Part shown: in pieces, positions 16,369 to 24,913 of the stretch
How positions within the stretch are numbered: position 1 is the first letter of the stretch
Layout of the letters: each line of letters begins with the position of its first letter
From: Mesorhizobium sp. LSHC420B00
GTDB taxonomy: Bacteria > Pseudomonadota > Alphaproteobacteria > Rhizobiales > Rhizobiaceae
Assembly (NCBI RefSeq): GCF_000503055.1
Contig: NZ_AYVY01000020.1
Span: forward strand, 1 to 44,872
Direction: 5' to 3'
Length of the DNA: 44,872 nucleotides
Made by a program: the position numbers and the translations under genes
The notes under the pieces: generated by a model
Databases searched by the model: none
What the model saw: only the letters and a program-made list of their open reading frames with translations
Told to the model about the DNA's origin: nothing

Positions 16369-17286
16369 ATGACAGCGGCCGCGGAAGGGTCGCCCGCTTT
16401 CGGTATGACGCGGGCCAGGCGCAATGCCCTTCTGCAATCCGAACCCGTTCAGGGCCTTGCCCTGATCAGCCCGACCCTCGTCTACGCGCTGATACTTCTG
16501 GTGCTGCCGATCCTGGCGGTCATCGCGCACTCCTTCTGGACGAAGAATTACCTCACTGTCGACCATACCTTCACGCTTGAAAACTACCGCCTCGCGCTGA
16601 CCGAGCCGATCTATCGCGACCTGCTGTGGCGCTCGCTCTACATCTCGCTGACGGTGAGCTTCTTCACGGTCGTGCTCGCCTATCCGATCGCCTATTTCAT
16701 CTCGTTCCACGGCGGCCGCCACAAGAGCCTGTGGCTGTTCCTGATCACCATCCCGTTCTGGACCAGCTATTTGCTGCGGGTAATGTCGTGGAAGGTCATC
16801 CTCGGCTATAATGGCGTGCTCAATTCCGGCCTGATGGGCCTTGGCATCATCGACGAGCCGTCGACCGCGCTGCTTTACAATTCGACTGCCGTCATCATCA
16901 CGCTGACCCACGCCTGGGCAGCCTTCGCCATCCTGCCGATCTTCGTCTCGCTGGAAAAAATCGACCGCACGCTGGTCGAGGCGGCCACGGACCTCGGCGA
17001 TGGCCCTGTCCGTTCCTTCCTGCGCGTGACGCTGCCGCTTTCGGCGCCCGGCATCATTTCGGCAGCGCTGATCGTCATGATCCCGACGGTCGGCGATTAC
17101 GTCACGCCGAAGCTTGTCGGCGGCAAAGACGGCGTCATGATCGCCAATGCCATCCAGGCGCAATTCGGCAAGGCCTCCAATTGGCCGCTGGGTGCTGCAC
17201 TCTCCGTCACCACGATGCTGGTTGTGACGCTGATCGCAGGCGCCACGGTTCTGATCATCCGTGCCGCCCAGCGGCTGGCACGATGA
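16369..17286 (+). CDS. ABC transporter permease, spermidine/putrescine (PotB) type
   Basis: 305 residues from ATG 16369 (ATG 16405 possible). Six predicted membrane segments with the first near residues 30-50 (LALISPTLVYALILLVLPILAVIAHSFW). The inner-membrane EAA loop reads EAATDLGDGPVRSFLRVTLPLSAPGI, which contacts the ATPase. The segment IPFWTSYLLRVMSWKVILGYNGVLN is typical of PotB. This family imports polyamines and related cationic or amphoteric amines. First gene of a transporter operon with the PotC-type permease and PotA-type ATPase. Confidence 0.93.
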   Translation: MTAAAEGSPAFGMTRARRNALLQSEPVQGLALISPTLVYALILLVLPILAVIAHSFWTKNYLTVDHTFTLENYRLALTEPIYRDLLWRSLYISLTVSFFTVVLAYPIAYFISFHGGRHKSLWLFLITIPFWTSYLLRVMSWKVILGYNGVLNSGLMGLGIIDEPSTALLYNSTAVIITLTHAWAAFAILPIFVSLEKIDRTLVEAATDLGDGPVRSFLRVTLPLSAPGIISAALIVMIPTVGDYVTPKLVGGKDGVMIANAIQAQFGKASNWPLGAALSVTTMLVVTLIAGATVLIIRAAQRLAR

Positions 17287-17309
17287 GGCTGGCGCGATGA
17301 GGCCGGCGC
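17282..17309. repeat. 14-bp tandem duplication at a gene junction
   Basis: GATGAGGCTGGCGC (17282-17295) is followed by GATGAGGCCGGCGC (17296-17309) and then GATGACGGCG. The repeats span the stop of the first permease (TGA 17284-17286) and place several ATGA motifs before the next start at 17311. Confidence 0.7.
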
Positions 17310-17310
17310 G

Positions 17311-18135
17311 ATGACGGCGATGCGCCGCTTGCTGCCGGGCCGATTGCTGCCGGCCTATGCGTTCCTCTACGTCGTGTTTCTCTATCTGCCGGTTATCTTC
17401 CTGCCGATCTTCTCCATCAACACCGCCGCGACGCCGAAATTCCCGCTCTCCGGCTTCACCTTGAAATGGTACCACGACCTGCCGCGCACGCCGGCGCTGC
17501 TCGACGCCACCTGGAACAGCCTGGTCGTCGGGGTATCGGCTTCCATCCTGTCGACCGTTCTTGGCATCCTCGCCGCGCGCTCGATCACCCGCTACCGCTA
17601 TCCCGGCCGCCGCGCCATCAACGGCCTGATCATGGCGCCGCTGGTACTGCCCGAAATCATCGTTGCCATCTCCTTGCTACTGGTGATCCTGCAACTCGGT
17701 TTGAGCCTGTCGCTGTTCACCGTCGTGCTTGGCCACGTCCTGGTCTGCGTTCCCTATTCAATGACGGTGCTGACCGCCGGCTTCGAGGGCTTCGACCGCA
17801 GCCTGGAGGAAGCCTCCGCCGATCTCGGCGAGAGCGCCTTCGGCACGTTTCGGCGGGTGACGCTGCCGATGGTGGCGCCGGCGATCATTTCAAGCCTGCT
17901 CGTCTGCTTCACCATTTCGCTCGATGAGTTCCTCATCGCCTTCTTCCTGACCGGCACCGAGGCTACACTGCCGATCTATATCTGGGGCCAGTTGCGTTTC
18001 GCCGCGAAACTGCCCGGCGTGCTGGCGCTGGGCACGCTGTTGCTGGTTGCCTCGTTTCTTTTGATGACCATCGCCGAAATCCTGCGCCGCCGCGCGGCCA
18101 GACGCACCCAGAACGAAGGAGGCCTCCATGCCTGA
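17311..18135 (+). CDS. ABC transporter permease, spermidine/putrescine (PotC) type
   Basis: 274 residues from ATG 17311; other ATGs in the 14-bp repeats just upstream are out of frame or less likely. Six membrane segments; the first covers residues about 13-37 (YAFLYVVFLYLPVIFLPIF). The EAA loop is EASADLGESAFGTFRRVTLPMVAPAI. ISLDEFLIAFFLTG near residue 205 is a PotC hallmark. It forms the inner-membrane channel with the first permease. Its stop overlaps the ATPase start by 8 bases (18128-18135), indicating translational coupling. Confidence 0.93.
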   Translation: MTAMRRLLPGRLLPAYAFLYVVFLYLPVIFLPIFSINTAATPKFPLSGFTLKWYHDLPRTPALLDATWNSLVVGVSASILSTVLGILAARSITRYRYPGRRAINGLIMAPLVLPEIIVAISLLLVILQLGLSLSLFTVVLGHVLVCVPYSMTVLTAGFEGFDRSLEEASADLGESAFGTFRRVTLPMVAPAIISSLLVCFTISLDEFLIAFFLTGTEATLPIYIWGQLRFAAKLPGVLALGTLLLVASFLLMTIAEILRRRAARRTQNEGGLHA

Positions 18136-19231
18136 GCGGCCCCAAATCGAGCGCTCTATGATCGAGATCCGCAACGTCACGCGCAGCTATGGTTCGTTCA
18201 AGGCGCTGGACGACGCCTCGCTGACCATCAGAGAGGGCGAATTCTTTTCGCTGCTTGGCCCGTCCGGCTGCGGCAAGACCACGCTGTTGCGTATGATTGC
18301 CGGTTTCGACAACCCGACCAGCGGCTCGATCTCCGTCGATGGCCAACCGATGGAAGGCATCCCCGCCAACCGCCGGCCGACCAACATGGTGTTCCAGAGC
18401 TACGCCATCTTCCCGCACCTCAATGTCGAGCAGAACGTCGCCTATGGCTTGAAGCGGCTGAAGCTGGCCGGCACGGAGGAAAGGCGCCGCGTCGAGGAAG
18501 CCCTCGCCCAGGTGTCGCTGACCGGCCTCGGCAAGCGGCTCGCCACCGAGCTTTCCGGCGGCCAGCGCCAGCGCGTGGCGCTGGCCCGCGCGCTGGTGAT
18601 GCGCCCAAAAGTGCTTTTGCTCGACGAGCCGCTGTCGGCGCTGGACAAGAAATTGCGCGAGCAGATGCAGGTCGAACTGCGCCGCCTGCAGCAGGCGGTC
18701 GGCATCACCTTTGTCCTGGTAACCCACGACCAATATGAGGCACTGGCGATGTCGGATCGCATCGCAGTGATGTTCGGCGGCATGATTGCGCAGGTCGCAT
18801 CGCCGAAGGAGATCTACCAGCGGCCGGTCAATCGCCAGGTGGCCGACTTCCTCGGCGGCATGAATTTCGTCAAAGCGGAGATCGTCGAGGAGAACGGCGC
18901 CTCGCTGGTGCTCGACACGCTGGGCTTCGGCCGCGTCAAGACCGACAAGCCGAAAGCTTTTGTGCGCAATGGCGCCGCCGCGACGCTTGGCATCCGGCCC
19001 GAGCGCCTGCGCGTTCTGTGGGACGATGCGACGGCAAAATTCGAGGTCGCCGGCAAGGTGGTCGAGCGCCATTATTTTGGCGAGATCACCCATTTGATCG
19101 TCGAGATACCAGGGCTGGAAAAGCCGTTGTCGGTGACCGAGACCAACGACTTCGGCGCCGACGACATTCCGGTCGGCACCACGATCCGCCTCGCCTACGA
19201 CCCAGAGGCCTTGGTGGCGATGGCAGATTGA
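18128..19231 (+). CDS. ABC transporter ATP-binding protein, PotA type
   Basis: 367 residues from ATG 18128. Walker A GPSGCGKTT (about 49-57), Q-loop near FQSYAIFPHLN, signature LSGGQRQRVALARAL, Walker B VLLLDEPLSALD, and His switch VTHDQ. The C-terminal 130 residues form a TOBE domain (TLGIRPERLRV...), as in PotA/MalK. Energises amine import at the inner face of the membrane. Its stop at 19231 is two bases from the stop of the convergent gene at 19234, leaving no room for a separate terminator. Confidence 0.95.
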   Translation: MPERPQIERSMIEIRNVTRSYGSFKALDDASLTIREGEFFSLLGPSGCGKTTLLRMIAGFDNPTSGSISVDGQPMEGIPANRRPTNMVFQSYAIFPHLNVEQNVAYGLKRLKLAGTEERRRVEEALAQVSLTGLGKRLATELSGGQRQRVALARALVMRPKVLLLDEPLSALDKKLREQMQVELRRLQQAVGITFVLVTHDQYEALAMSDRIAVMFGGMIAQVASPKEIYQRPVNRQVADFLGGMNFVKAEIVEENGASLVLDTLGFGRVKTDKPKAFVRNGAAATLGIRPERLRVLWDDATAKFEVAGKVVERHYFGEITHLIVEIPGLEKPLSVTETNDFGADDIPVGTTIRLAYDPEALVAMAD

Positions 19232-19233
19232 CG

Positions 19234-19635
19234 CTATCTCACCTCCAATTCGGCGGACAGATAGTCACTTAATCGATGGTCGCCTGCCTTCTTTGAATCC
19301 TCCAGCAGCATTTTAAGATCATCAATGTCGACCAATCCATGGTTCTGCAAATAGACGACTGTAAGCTCCGGGTCGAACCCGCACTTGAGATTACCCAATT
19401 GGCTAAGCACGTGATAATGCGCACGGTCGCCGGACTTCCAAACAGCAAATGAGTTGATCGGCCAGCCGCCCTGAAGGTCAGCTTTAAGTGAGCTTGCCGA
19501 GTATTCGCAGACCTTCTTTAAGGTATTGTCGAGTTCACCAATCTCGATTGGGTGGGGCGCCGAATAATAGCCAGCCGCAAATCCTGTAACTGCCATGACG
19601 GCACCGGTGAGTACGATCTTCGAGACCGTTTTCAT
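19234..19635 (-). CDS. Small exported or membrane-anchored protein of unknown function
   Basis: 133 residues from ATG 19635. Residues 1-25 are a signal peptide or anchor (MKTVSKIVLTGAVMAVTGFAAGYY). The rest is soluble with two Cys (KVCEY and KCGFD) that could form a disulfide, a central GGWPINSFAVWKSGDRAHYHVLSQLGNLKCG and an acidic helical end. Base composition is clearly lower in GC than the neighbours, suggesting separate origin. It starts five bases after the amine oxidase gene ends, so it is the last gene of that operon. I do not recognise a family. Confidence 0.7.
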   Translation of the reverse strand: MKTVSKIVLTGAVMAVTGFAAGYYSAPHPIEIGELDNTLKKVCEYSASSLKADLQGGWPINSFAVWKSGDRAHYHVLSQLGNLKCGFDPELTVVYLQNHGLVDIDDLKMLLEDSKKAGDHRLSDYLSAELEVR

Positions 19636-19640
19636 ACCGC

Positions 19641-20918
19641 TCAGATCTCCTCGATCAACCGCCGCGCCATTTTTCGCCCGGCGACGATTGCACCCTCGAC
19701 ATAGCCTGGGAATGACGGCGACAGCTCCGACGAGGCGAAATGGACCGGCGGCGCGCCGGCGCGGATGATGCGTTCGGCATTGGTTGCCGTCGCATCGACG
19801 ATAAGGTCGCTGTAGCCGCCACCGCTCCAGCGATCGTCCGTCCAGTCACGGTAGCTGAGATCGGAGAAGCCAGCCGCCTCGGCGCCGAGCGCTTGCTCCA
19901 GTTTTGACGTCACCTTAGCGCGCAGTTCCGCCTCGCCCAGTTCGCGCCAGCGCCGGGCCAGCGGCCCGCCGATGAAGACGACAAGTGCTGGATGACCGTC
20001 GTCATTGCCGGCGTCGCAGGCAAAAAGCCCGTGCGGATCGCGCCACATCACCATGCCGCTCAAGCCCCTGTCGCGCCAGAAGGCCGTGGGATAACGCGCC
20101 AGCATCTTGATTACCGCGCCGCTTTGCCAGACGCCGAGCGCTGCTTCCAGCGCAGCCGGCAGCAGCGGTACGAAATCCAGTCTCGACGCCATCATCGGCG
20201 GGACTGCGACCAGCACCGCTCGCGCCTCGATTGAGCCTGCGGCCGAGACGACGCGAACCCCTTCCGCTCGACGCTCGATGGTCTTGACCGGCGTGTTCAG
20301 CCGCAGGCGACCACCGAGGTCGCGGGCCAGGTCGTCTGCCAGCGAATGCATGGTTTCGCGCACGAAATACTGCAGTTCCGACACCTCGTTGGTGATGCGG
20401 CGGTCGTTGTCGATCAGGTACCACAGCGGCAGCCTTTCCATTGCCAGGCACCAAAGGCCCTCGATCAGCGAATGAAAGACCGCCTTGGCTTCATCGGGAT
20501 CATTCTGGCGATCGAGCCATGCCGCGACGGTCAAACCGGCAATGGCCGGATCGTCCGGTGCAATCGCGTTCATCCGCTCGCGTATTCGCAAGGCGGTGCC
20601 ATAAGTGCGCTCGGCTTGCGCCTCGCTCATCCGCGGTTGGGTGATGAATTCGCCGGCGAAATGCGTCCCGACCAGCGTCTTGCCGCGTGCCCGCACCAGC
20701 GCCATCAGTTCGGGCATGTCCTCGCACAGGAACTGGCCGCCGCTGTCGATGCGCTCGCCGAGCCCGTTCGGCATGGCTTCGACGCGTCCGCCGACGCGGT
20801 CGCGGGCTTCGAGCAGCACGAAATCGACGCCAGCGTTGTTCAGCTCATGCGCCGCCGACAGGCCGGTGAAGCCGGCGCCGACGACGACCACCTCGGCTCG
20901 TTCGATCTCGGACGTCAA
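19641..20918 (-). CDS. Flavin-dependent amine oxidase (monoamine/polyamine oxidase family)
   Basis: 425 residues from TTG 20918; the start overlaps the TGA of the upstream binding-protein gene (TTGA), with AAGG about 8 bases before it. FAD-binding motif VVVGAGFTGLSAAHELNNAG (about 10-30) and LLEARDRVGGRVE, then the usual amine oxidase C-terminal pattern (FASSELSPSFPGYVEGAIVAG). These enzymes oxidise primary or secondary amines to imines, releasing H2O2. Cytosolic, no signal peptide. Translational coupling to a binding protein of a Pot-type system suggests it degrades the imported amine. Confidence 0.9.
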   Translation of the reverse strand: MTSEIERAEVVVVGAGFTGLSAAHELNNAGVDFVLLEARDRVGGRVEAMPNGLGERIDSGGQFLCEDMPELMALVRARGKTLVGTHFAGEFITQPRMSEAQAERTYGTALRIRERMNAIAPDDPAIAGLTVAAWLDRQNDPDEAKAVFHSLIEGLWCLAMERLPLWYLIDNDRRITNEVSELQYFVRETMHSLADDLARDLGGRLRLNTPVKTIERRAEGVRVVSAAGSIEARAVLVAVPPMMASRLDFVPLLPAALEAALGVWQSGAVIKMLARYPTAFWRDRGLSGMVMWRDPHGLFACDAGNDDGHPALVVFIGGPLARRWRELGEAELRAKVTSKLEQALGAEAAGFSDLSYRDWTDDRWSGGGYSDLIVDATATNAERIIRAGAPPVHFASSELSPSFPGYVEGAIVAGRKMARRLIEEI

Positions 20919-21991
20919 TAGCCGACCTTGATCTTCTCGAATTCGGCGATCATCCGCTGCTTGAGCTCCGGCGCCACCGGCTGCTGGAACAGCGTCTTGT
21001 CGAGGAACTTGTCGAGATCGTCGAAGCCGCGCTCGGCCAGGATCTTGGGATCGATCGCCGCCATGGCAGCGGCGTTGCCATGGCCATAGCCGAACGTCTT
21101 GACCAGATAGTCGGATACAGCAGGCGCATTGACAGCGTTCAGGAAATCATAGGCCTGGTCGAGATCACCCGGTGCGTCCTTCATCAGCACATAGCCGCAC
21201 ACCCATGTCGACAGGCCTTCCTTGGTATCGCGGTTCATGGCGATCGGCACGCCTTGGCCCTTGAGGGTGACGAAAGTCTCGTTCCAGCCCCAGGCGAGAT
21301 CGACCTCGTTGCCGGAGAAGGCCTGATTGATATCGGTGTCGTCGGTCCAGTAGAAGCGGATGTTCTTGTGCACGTCACGCAGAAATGCCGAGGCGCCCTT
21401 GAACTGCGCGTCGGTCATCTTGTTCCAGTCCTTGAGGCCGATGACCAGGCTGGCCAGCGCGTAGGCGTCGTCGACATTGTCGCCAATGGTAACGCGCCCC
21501 TTGAACTTCAGATCGGCAAAGATCCTGAGCGACTGCGCCTGATCCGGCGTCACATTGTCGGTGCGGTAAAGCAGGGCCGTATTGCCCCAGTCGAAAGGCA
21601 TGAACCAGGCCTTGCCGTCAGCGGTGGTGGCGAGATCCTTCATCGCCATGATGCCGGGATTGAGATCCTTCCAGCCGGCGATACGGCTGGTGTCGAGCGG
21701 CTGCAGCATGCCGGCCTCGCGCCATTTCACCACGCTTTGCGAGCAGGGATGCGCAATGTCCGCCTTGAAGCCGGCCCGCATTTTCTGAAAGGCCTCTTCC
21801 TCGTCGCCGAAGAAGGCGAAGGTCGGCTCGGCGCCTTGTTCGGCGGTGTAGGCCGGATGCAGCAGCGGGTCCTCATAGCCCGACCAGTCGAACACGACGA
21901 GGTCGCCGCCGCCTGCCGCAAGTGCCGCGACTGTGCCTGCGCCGATTGCGCAGGCCGCGGCGATGGCCAGGCGGCGAAGCACGGAATTCAT
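20915..21991 (-). CDS. Extracellular solute-binding protein, PotD/PotF type (intact copy)
   Basis: 358 residues from ATG 21991. Signal peptide 1 to about 26 (RRLAIAAACAIGAGTVAALAAG). The mature start (DLVVFDWSGYEDP), PCSQSVVKWREAGMLQPLDTSRI, AWFMPFDWGNTALLYR and NVDDAYALASLVIGL match the polyamine-type binding protein fold (SBP class with two lobes). Acts in the periplasm, delivering ligand to the permeases encoded at 16369-18135. It is a close paralogue of the protein encoded at 22106-23184, which is broken, so this copy is probably the working one. Confidence 0.93.
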   Translation of the reverse strand: MNSVLRRLAIAAACAIGAGTVAALAAGGGDLVVFDWSGYEDPLLHPAYTAEQGAEPTFAFFGDEEEAFQKMRAGFKADIAHPCSQSVVKWREAGMLQPLDTSRIAGWKDLNPGIMAMKDLATTADGKAWFMPFDWGNTALLYRTDNVTPDQAQSLRIFADLKFKGRVTIGDNVDDAYALASLVIGLKDWNKMTDAQFKGASAFLRDVHKNIRFYWTDDTDINQAFSGNEVDLAWGWNETFVTLKGQGVPIAMNRDTKEGLSTWVCGYVLMKDAPGDLDQAYDFLNAVNAPAVSDYLVKTFGYGHGNAAAMAAIDPKILAERGFDDLDKFLDKTLFQQPVAPELKQRMIAEFEKIKVGY

Positions 21992-22057
21992 GGCGCAAAG
22001 CTCCTCATCGCGGGAAACACCGCGGCGACGTTAGGAGAATTCGGGAGCTTTGGCGAG

Positions 22058-22090
22058 CCCGTCCGCCCGCTATGTCCGTGGGCAGACGGG
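22058..22090. terminator. Hairpin between the two binding-protein genes
   Basis: CCCGTCCGCCC (22058-22068) can pair with GGGCAGACGGG (22080-22090), 10 of 11 positions, with an 11-base loop. No clear T-run follows, so it may be a weak terminator or an mRNA-stabilising stem that lets the two genes be expressed at different levels. Confidence 0.4.
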
Positions 22091-22105
22091 CCAGGCGAGG
22101 AGAGC

Positions 22106-23184
22106 TCAATAGCCGGCTTTGATCTTCTCGAACTCGGCGATCATCTTGAGCTTGAGATCGGATGGAACCGGCGACTGGAACAGCGTCTTGTCGACGAACT
22201 TCTGCACATCGTCATAGCCTTTCTCCTTTAGTCGACGCCGGCCATGCCATTGGCATTGGCCTGGCCGTAGCCCCAGTCCTTGACCAGGACCTTGGCGACT
22301 TCCGGATCGTTGACGGCGTTGAGATAATCATAGGCCTTGTCGGCATTGCCGGGCGCATCCTTGAACAGCACATAGCCGCAGACCCAGGTCGAAATGCCCT
22401 CGTCGGTGTCCTTCTTGGCCTTGATCGGCACGCCGGCGGCGACAGACTGCACCGTCGCGTCGTTCCAGGCCCATGCGAGATCGACCTCGCCGCCGCTCAA
22501 CAGCTGCACGATATCGGTTGAGTCGGTCCAGTAGGAGCGGACGTTCTTGTGCACCTGGCGCAGGAAGCCTGATGCCTGTTTGAACTGGTCGTCCGTCATC
22601 TTGGTCCAGTCCTTCAGGCCGATGGCGAGACTGGCCAGCGCGTAGGCGTCGTCGACATTGTCACCGACGGAAACCCGGCCCTTGAACTTCGGATCGGCGA
22701 AGGCCTTCAACGACTGCACGTCCTTCGCATCGATCTTGTCGGAATTGTAGGTCAGCTGCGTGTTGCCCCAGTCCCAAGGCATGAACCAGGCCTTGCCGTC
22801 GGCGGTGGTGGCGAGATCCTTCATCGCCATTATGCCGGGATTGAGGTCTTTCCAGCCTGATATCTTCGAGGTGTCGAGCGGCTGCAGCAGGCCGGCCTCG
22901 CGCCATTTCACCACGCTTTGCGAGCAGGGATGGCCAAGATCGGCCTTGAAACCGGAGCGGACCTTTTCGAACGCCTCGTCCTCGTCGCCGAAGAAGGTGA
23001 AAGTCGGCGAATCGCCGTTCTTTTCGACATATTTCGGATGGAAGCCGGGCTCCTCGTAGCCAGACCAGTCGAACACGACGAGATCCCTGTCCGCAGCCAG
23101 CGCCGCCGCCGAAGCGGCGAGCGCTCCGGCCAATGCCAATGTCAGCGTCAATGTCAGCGTCGGGCGTCGCGTCATTGTCTTCAT
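22106..23184 (-). pseudogene. Solute-binding protein paralogue with frameshift near its C-terminus
   Basis: Starts at ATG 23184 (GAGGATGG upstream) with a signal peptide (repeated TLTLTL hydrophobic core, cut near AAALA). It aligns with the neighbouring binding protein throughout: DLVVFDWSGYEEP, SQSVVKWREAGLLQPLD, AWFMPWDWGNTQLTYN, NVDDAYALASLAIGL. At GMAGVD the frame meets TAA (22230-22228), removing about 40 residues. The missing tail (KEKGYDDVQKFVDKTLF..., IAEFEKIKAGY, TGA 22106-22108) is intact in another frame. Compared with the paralogue (AAIDPKILAERG), a loss of about 10 bases fits. The truncated protein (about 318 residues) may still fold, but the last helices are lost. Confidence 0.8.
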
Positions 23185-23210
23185 TGCTGTTCCATCCTCT
23201 TTTGATTGTT

Positions 23211-23906
23211 TCACGCCGGCTTGGCACCGCCGGCTGTCGGCCACGGATAATGCTTGGGAAATGCCGCGGACAGGAACGCGTTCGCGGCCTGCAGCGCAGT
23301 CTCGCGCGTGGTGTCTTCGGTGCCCATCATCAGCCGCAGCCACAGTCCCTCCAGCATGGCGCTGAGCGCCAGCGCCATCACCTGCGGCTCATAAGAATAG
23401 CCGCCGCTCTGCTTGAGCGTCGCGCAAAGGTCGATAAAGATGTTCTGATAGACGGCGTCGCGTGCGCTGCTCAGCGCCTGATAGGTCGGCCGCGATTTGG
23501 CTTCGCCCCAGAACGCACACCAGGCCGCCAGCTTGCGCTTGTTGCAGATCGAGCGGTCGAAATCGGCCGCGACCAATGCCTGCAACTGGCGGGCGGGATC
23601 ATCGCCGGCCTTCTGCAAGGCGCTGCGCCAATGCGCCGAATACTCGTCATACATGTATTGCAAAGTCGCGACGAGCAGCTTCTCCTTGCTTTCGAAATGG
23701 AAATTGACGATGCCGCGCGACAGGCCGGCACCGTCGGCAACGTCGGCCATCGTCGTATCCGAATAGCCGCGCTTGGCCAGTGAATCGATCGTCGCTTCGA
23801 TCAGTTGAAGCTGCCTGGTCTCTTTCGACGCCTTGCGGCCACGCTTTTCGGTGTCGCTCTTTCGCGTCGCCTCGAGGAGGGCTTCGCGCGCCTCTGTTGT
23901 CTTCAT
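23211..23906 (-). CDS. betI: TetR-family transcriptional repressor, BetI-like
   Basis: 231 residues from ATG 23906 (GGAG upstream); ATG 23927 would add 7 residues. The N-terminal helix-turn-helix covers about residues 33-80 (QLQLIEATIDSLAKRGYSDTTMADVADGAG, SRGIVNFHFESKEKLLVATL). The C-terminal domain resembles BetI: QALVAADFDRSICNKRKLAAWCAFWGEA, ARDAVYQNIF and MLEGLWLRL. BetI represses choline-to-betaine genes and is released by choline. Here it lies 26 bases upstream of the binding-protein gene and in a cluster with two BetI-like palindromes, so it probably controls this cluster. Whether choline itself is the inducer is unknown. Confidence 0.8.
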   Translation of the reverse strand: MKTTEAREALLEATRKSDTEKRGRKASKETRQLQLIEATIDSLAKRGYSDTTMADVADGAGLSRGIVNFHFESKEKLLVATLQYMYDEYSAHWRSALQKAGDDPARQLQALVAADFDRSICNKRKLAAWCAFWGEAKSRPTYQALSSARDAVYQNIFIDLCATLKQSGGYSYEPQVMALALSAMLEGLWLRLMMGTEDTTRETALQAANAFLSAAFPKHYPWPTAGGAKPA

Positions 23907-23933
23907 GGGATTGATGGTCTCCAGCATCGCCGG

Positions 23934-24728
23934 CTAGCCAACCGGCTTTCGGCCGCGAAGATGAGTGGGACGGTGCTCGCCTGTGTCAAGCACCTTCTGC
24001 ATGGCTTCCCAGGTTCGTATATTCTTGTCGACATAGGCCGCGCCGACGGCAGCCGCGACCACCGGGTAGAGCGGCCCCTTCAAGCGGTTCAGTTCCTCCC
24101 CCGCGATCTCGCGATACCAGGGATTGCGGTCGCGCACGGTGATGTCGGCAAAGCCGGCCTGGCGCATCGCCTGCACATAGCGGGCCGGCGATGCCATGGC
24201 GAAGGACAGGCCTTCAGCGGCGACATAGGCCTTCATCTCGGGCGACGGCTCGCCATCATGCGAGATCATCCAGTTCGACGCGGCAAAGACGCCGCCAGGC
24301 TTCAGGACGCGGAATATCTCGGCGAACAATGCATCCTTGTCCGCCACGTGCAGCAGCGCGTCCTTGGAAAATACGACGTCGAAGGCACCGTCGGCAAAAG
24401 GCAGCGGTCCTGGCGCCGCCTGGATGAAATCGGCGCGACGCGCGAGCCCGCGCGCAGCGGCCCGCTTCCTGGCCGTCTCGATCACGGGCCGTTCGACGTC
24501 GAAGCCTGTGAGGTGGGCCGCGCGGTGACGCTCGATGAGATGCAGCGTGATGCCGCCGGAACCGCAGCCCATGTCGAGGACTGTCTTGCCCGCAAGCGAC
24601 AGCCCTTCGACGACCCGGTCGACCTCTTCTGGCCCACCCGGCGACAAATAGCCGTCGCCCCACAGCGCCTCGAGGAAGCGGATGGCGGTGTCGTCATACT
24701 CCGGTTCGGCCTCTGCCGTTTCGATCAT
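23934..24728 (-). CDS. SAM-dependent methyltransferase, phosphoethanolamine N-methyltransferase-like
   Basis: 264 residues from ATG 24728 (a TTG directly before is less likely). Class I Rossmann methyltransferase: motif [16 protein letters not shown] (about 51-65), acidic residue in GFDVERP, motif post-[23 protein letters not shown] and LKPGGVF. The segment [27 protein letters not shown] resembles the phosphoethanolamine/sarcosine N-methylating enzymes. Probably transfers methyl groups to a small amine in the cytosol. First gene of the minus operon (methyltransferase, repressor, binding proteins, oxidase), divergent from the FAD enzyme operon. A methylated amine theme fits the BetI-like repressor. 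Confidence 0.75.
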   Translation of the reverse strand: MIETAEAEPEYDDTAIRFLEALWGDGYLSPGGPEEVDRVVEGLSLAGKTVLDMGCGSGGITLHLIERHRAAHLTGFDVERPVIETARKRAAARGLARRADFIQAAPGPLPFADGAFDVVFSKDALLHVADKDALFAEIFRVLKPGGVFAASNWMISHDGEPSPEMKAYVAAEGLSFAMASPARYVQAMRQAGFADITVRDRNPWYREIAGEELNRLKGPLYPVVAAAVGAAYVDKNIRTWEAMQKVLDTGEHRPTHLRGRKPVG

Positions 24729-24802
24729 CAAACCCTGGTCCCAAGGCTATCCTCGAATGAGCCAAAGCCTAGCGCATAAACACGAAAACGCAACATCATT
24801 TG

Positions 24803-24818
24803 TTGAACATTCATTCAA
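24803..24818. promoter_or_regulatory. Palindromic operator, second BetI-type candidate
   Basis: TTGAACATTCATTCAA, with perfect 5-bp arms TTGAA/TTCAA and the same 16-bp length as the site at 16154. It lies between the divergent methyltransferase (24728) and FAD enzyme (24914) operons, so one bound repressor could control both. Confidence 0.5.
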
Positions 24819-24913
24819 TATGGCTGGACAGGATGACCGTCTTCGTGCGAAATTCGGCTTATTGGGGGGCATCACACGAAAAGAAGGTCGGGCACGATGA
24901 AGGCTGGGCCAAA

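Noticed and set aside
14653..17475. Very long minus-strand frame extending upstream of the aminotransferase
   Set aside because: The upstream part is antisense to the permease gene and of low-quality composition; the aminotransferase starts at 16071.
21080..22231. Long plus-strand frame over the binding-protein gene
   Set aside because: Antisense shadow typical of high-GC DNA; the minus strand encodes a clear solute-binding protein.
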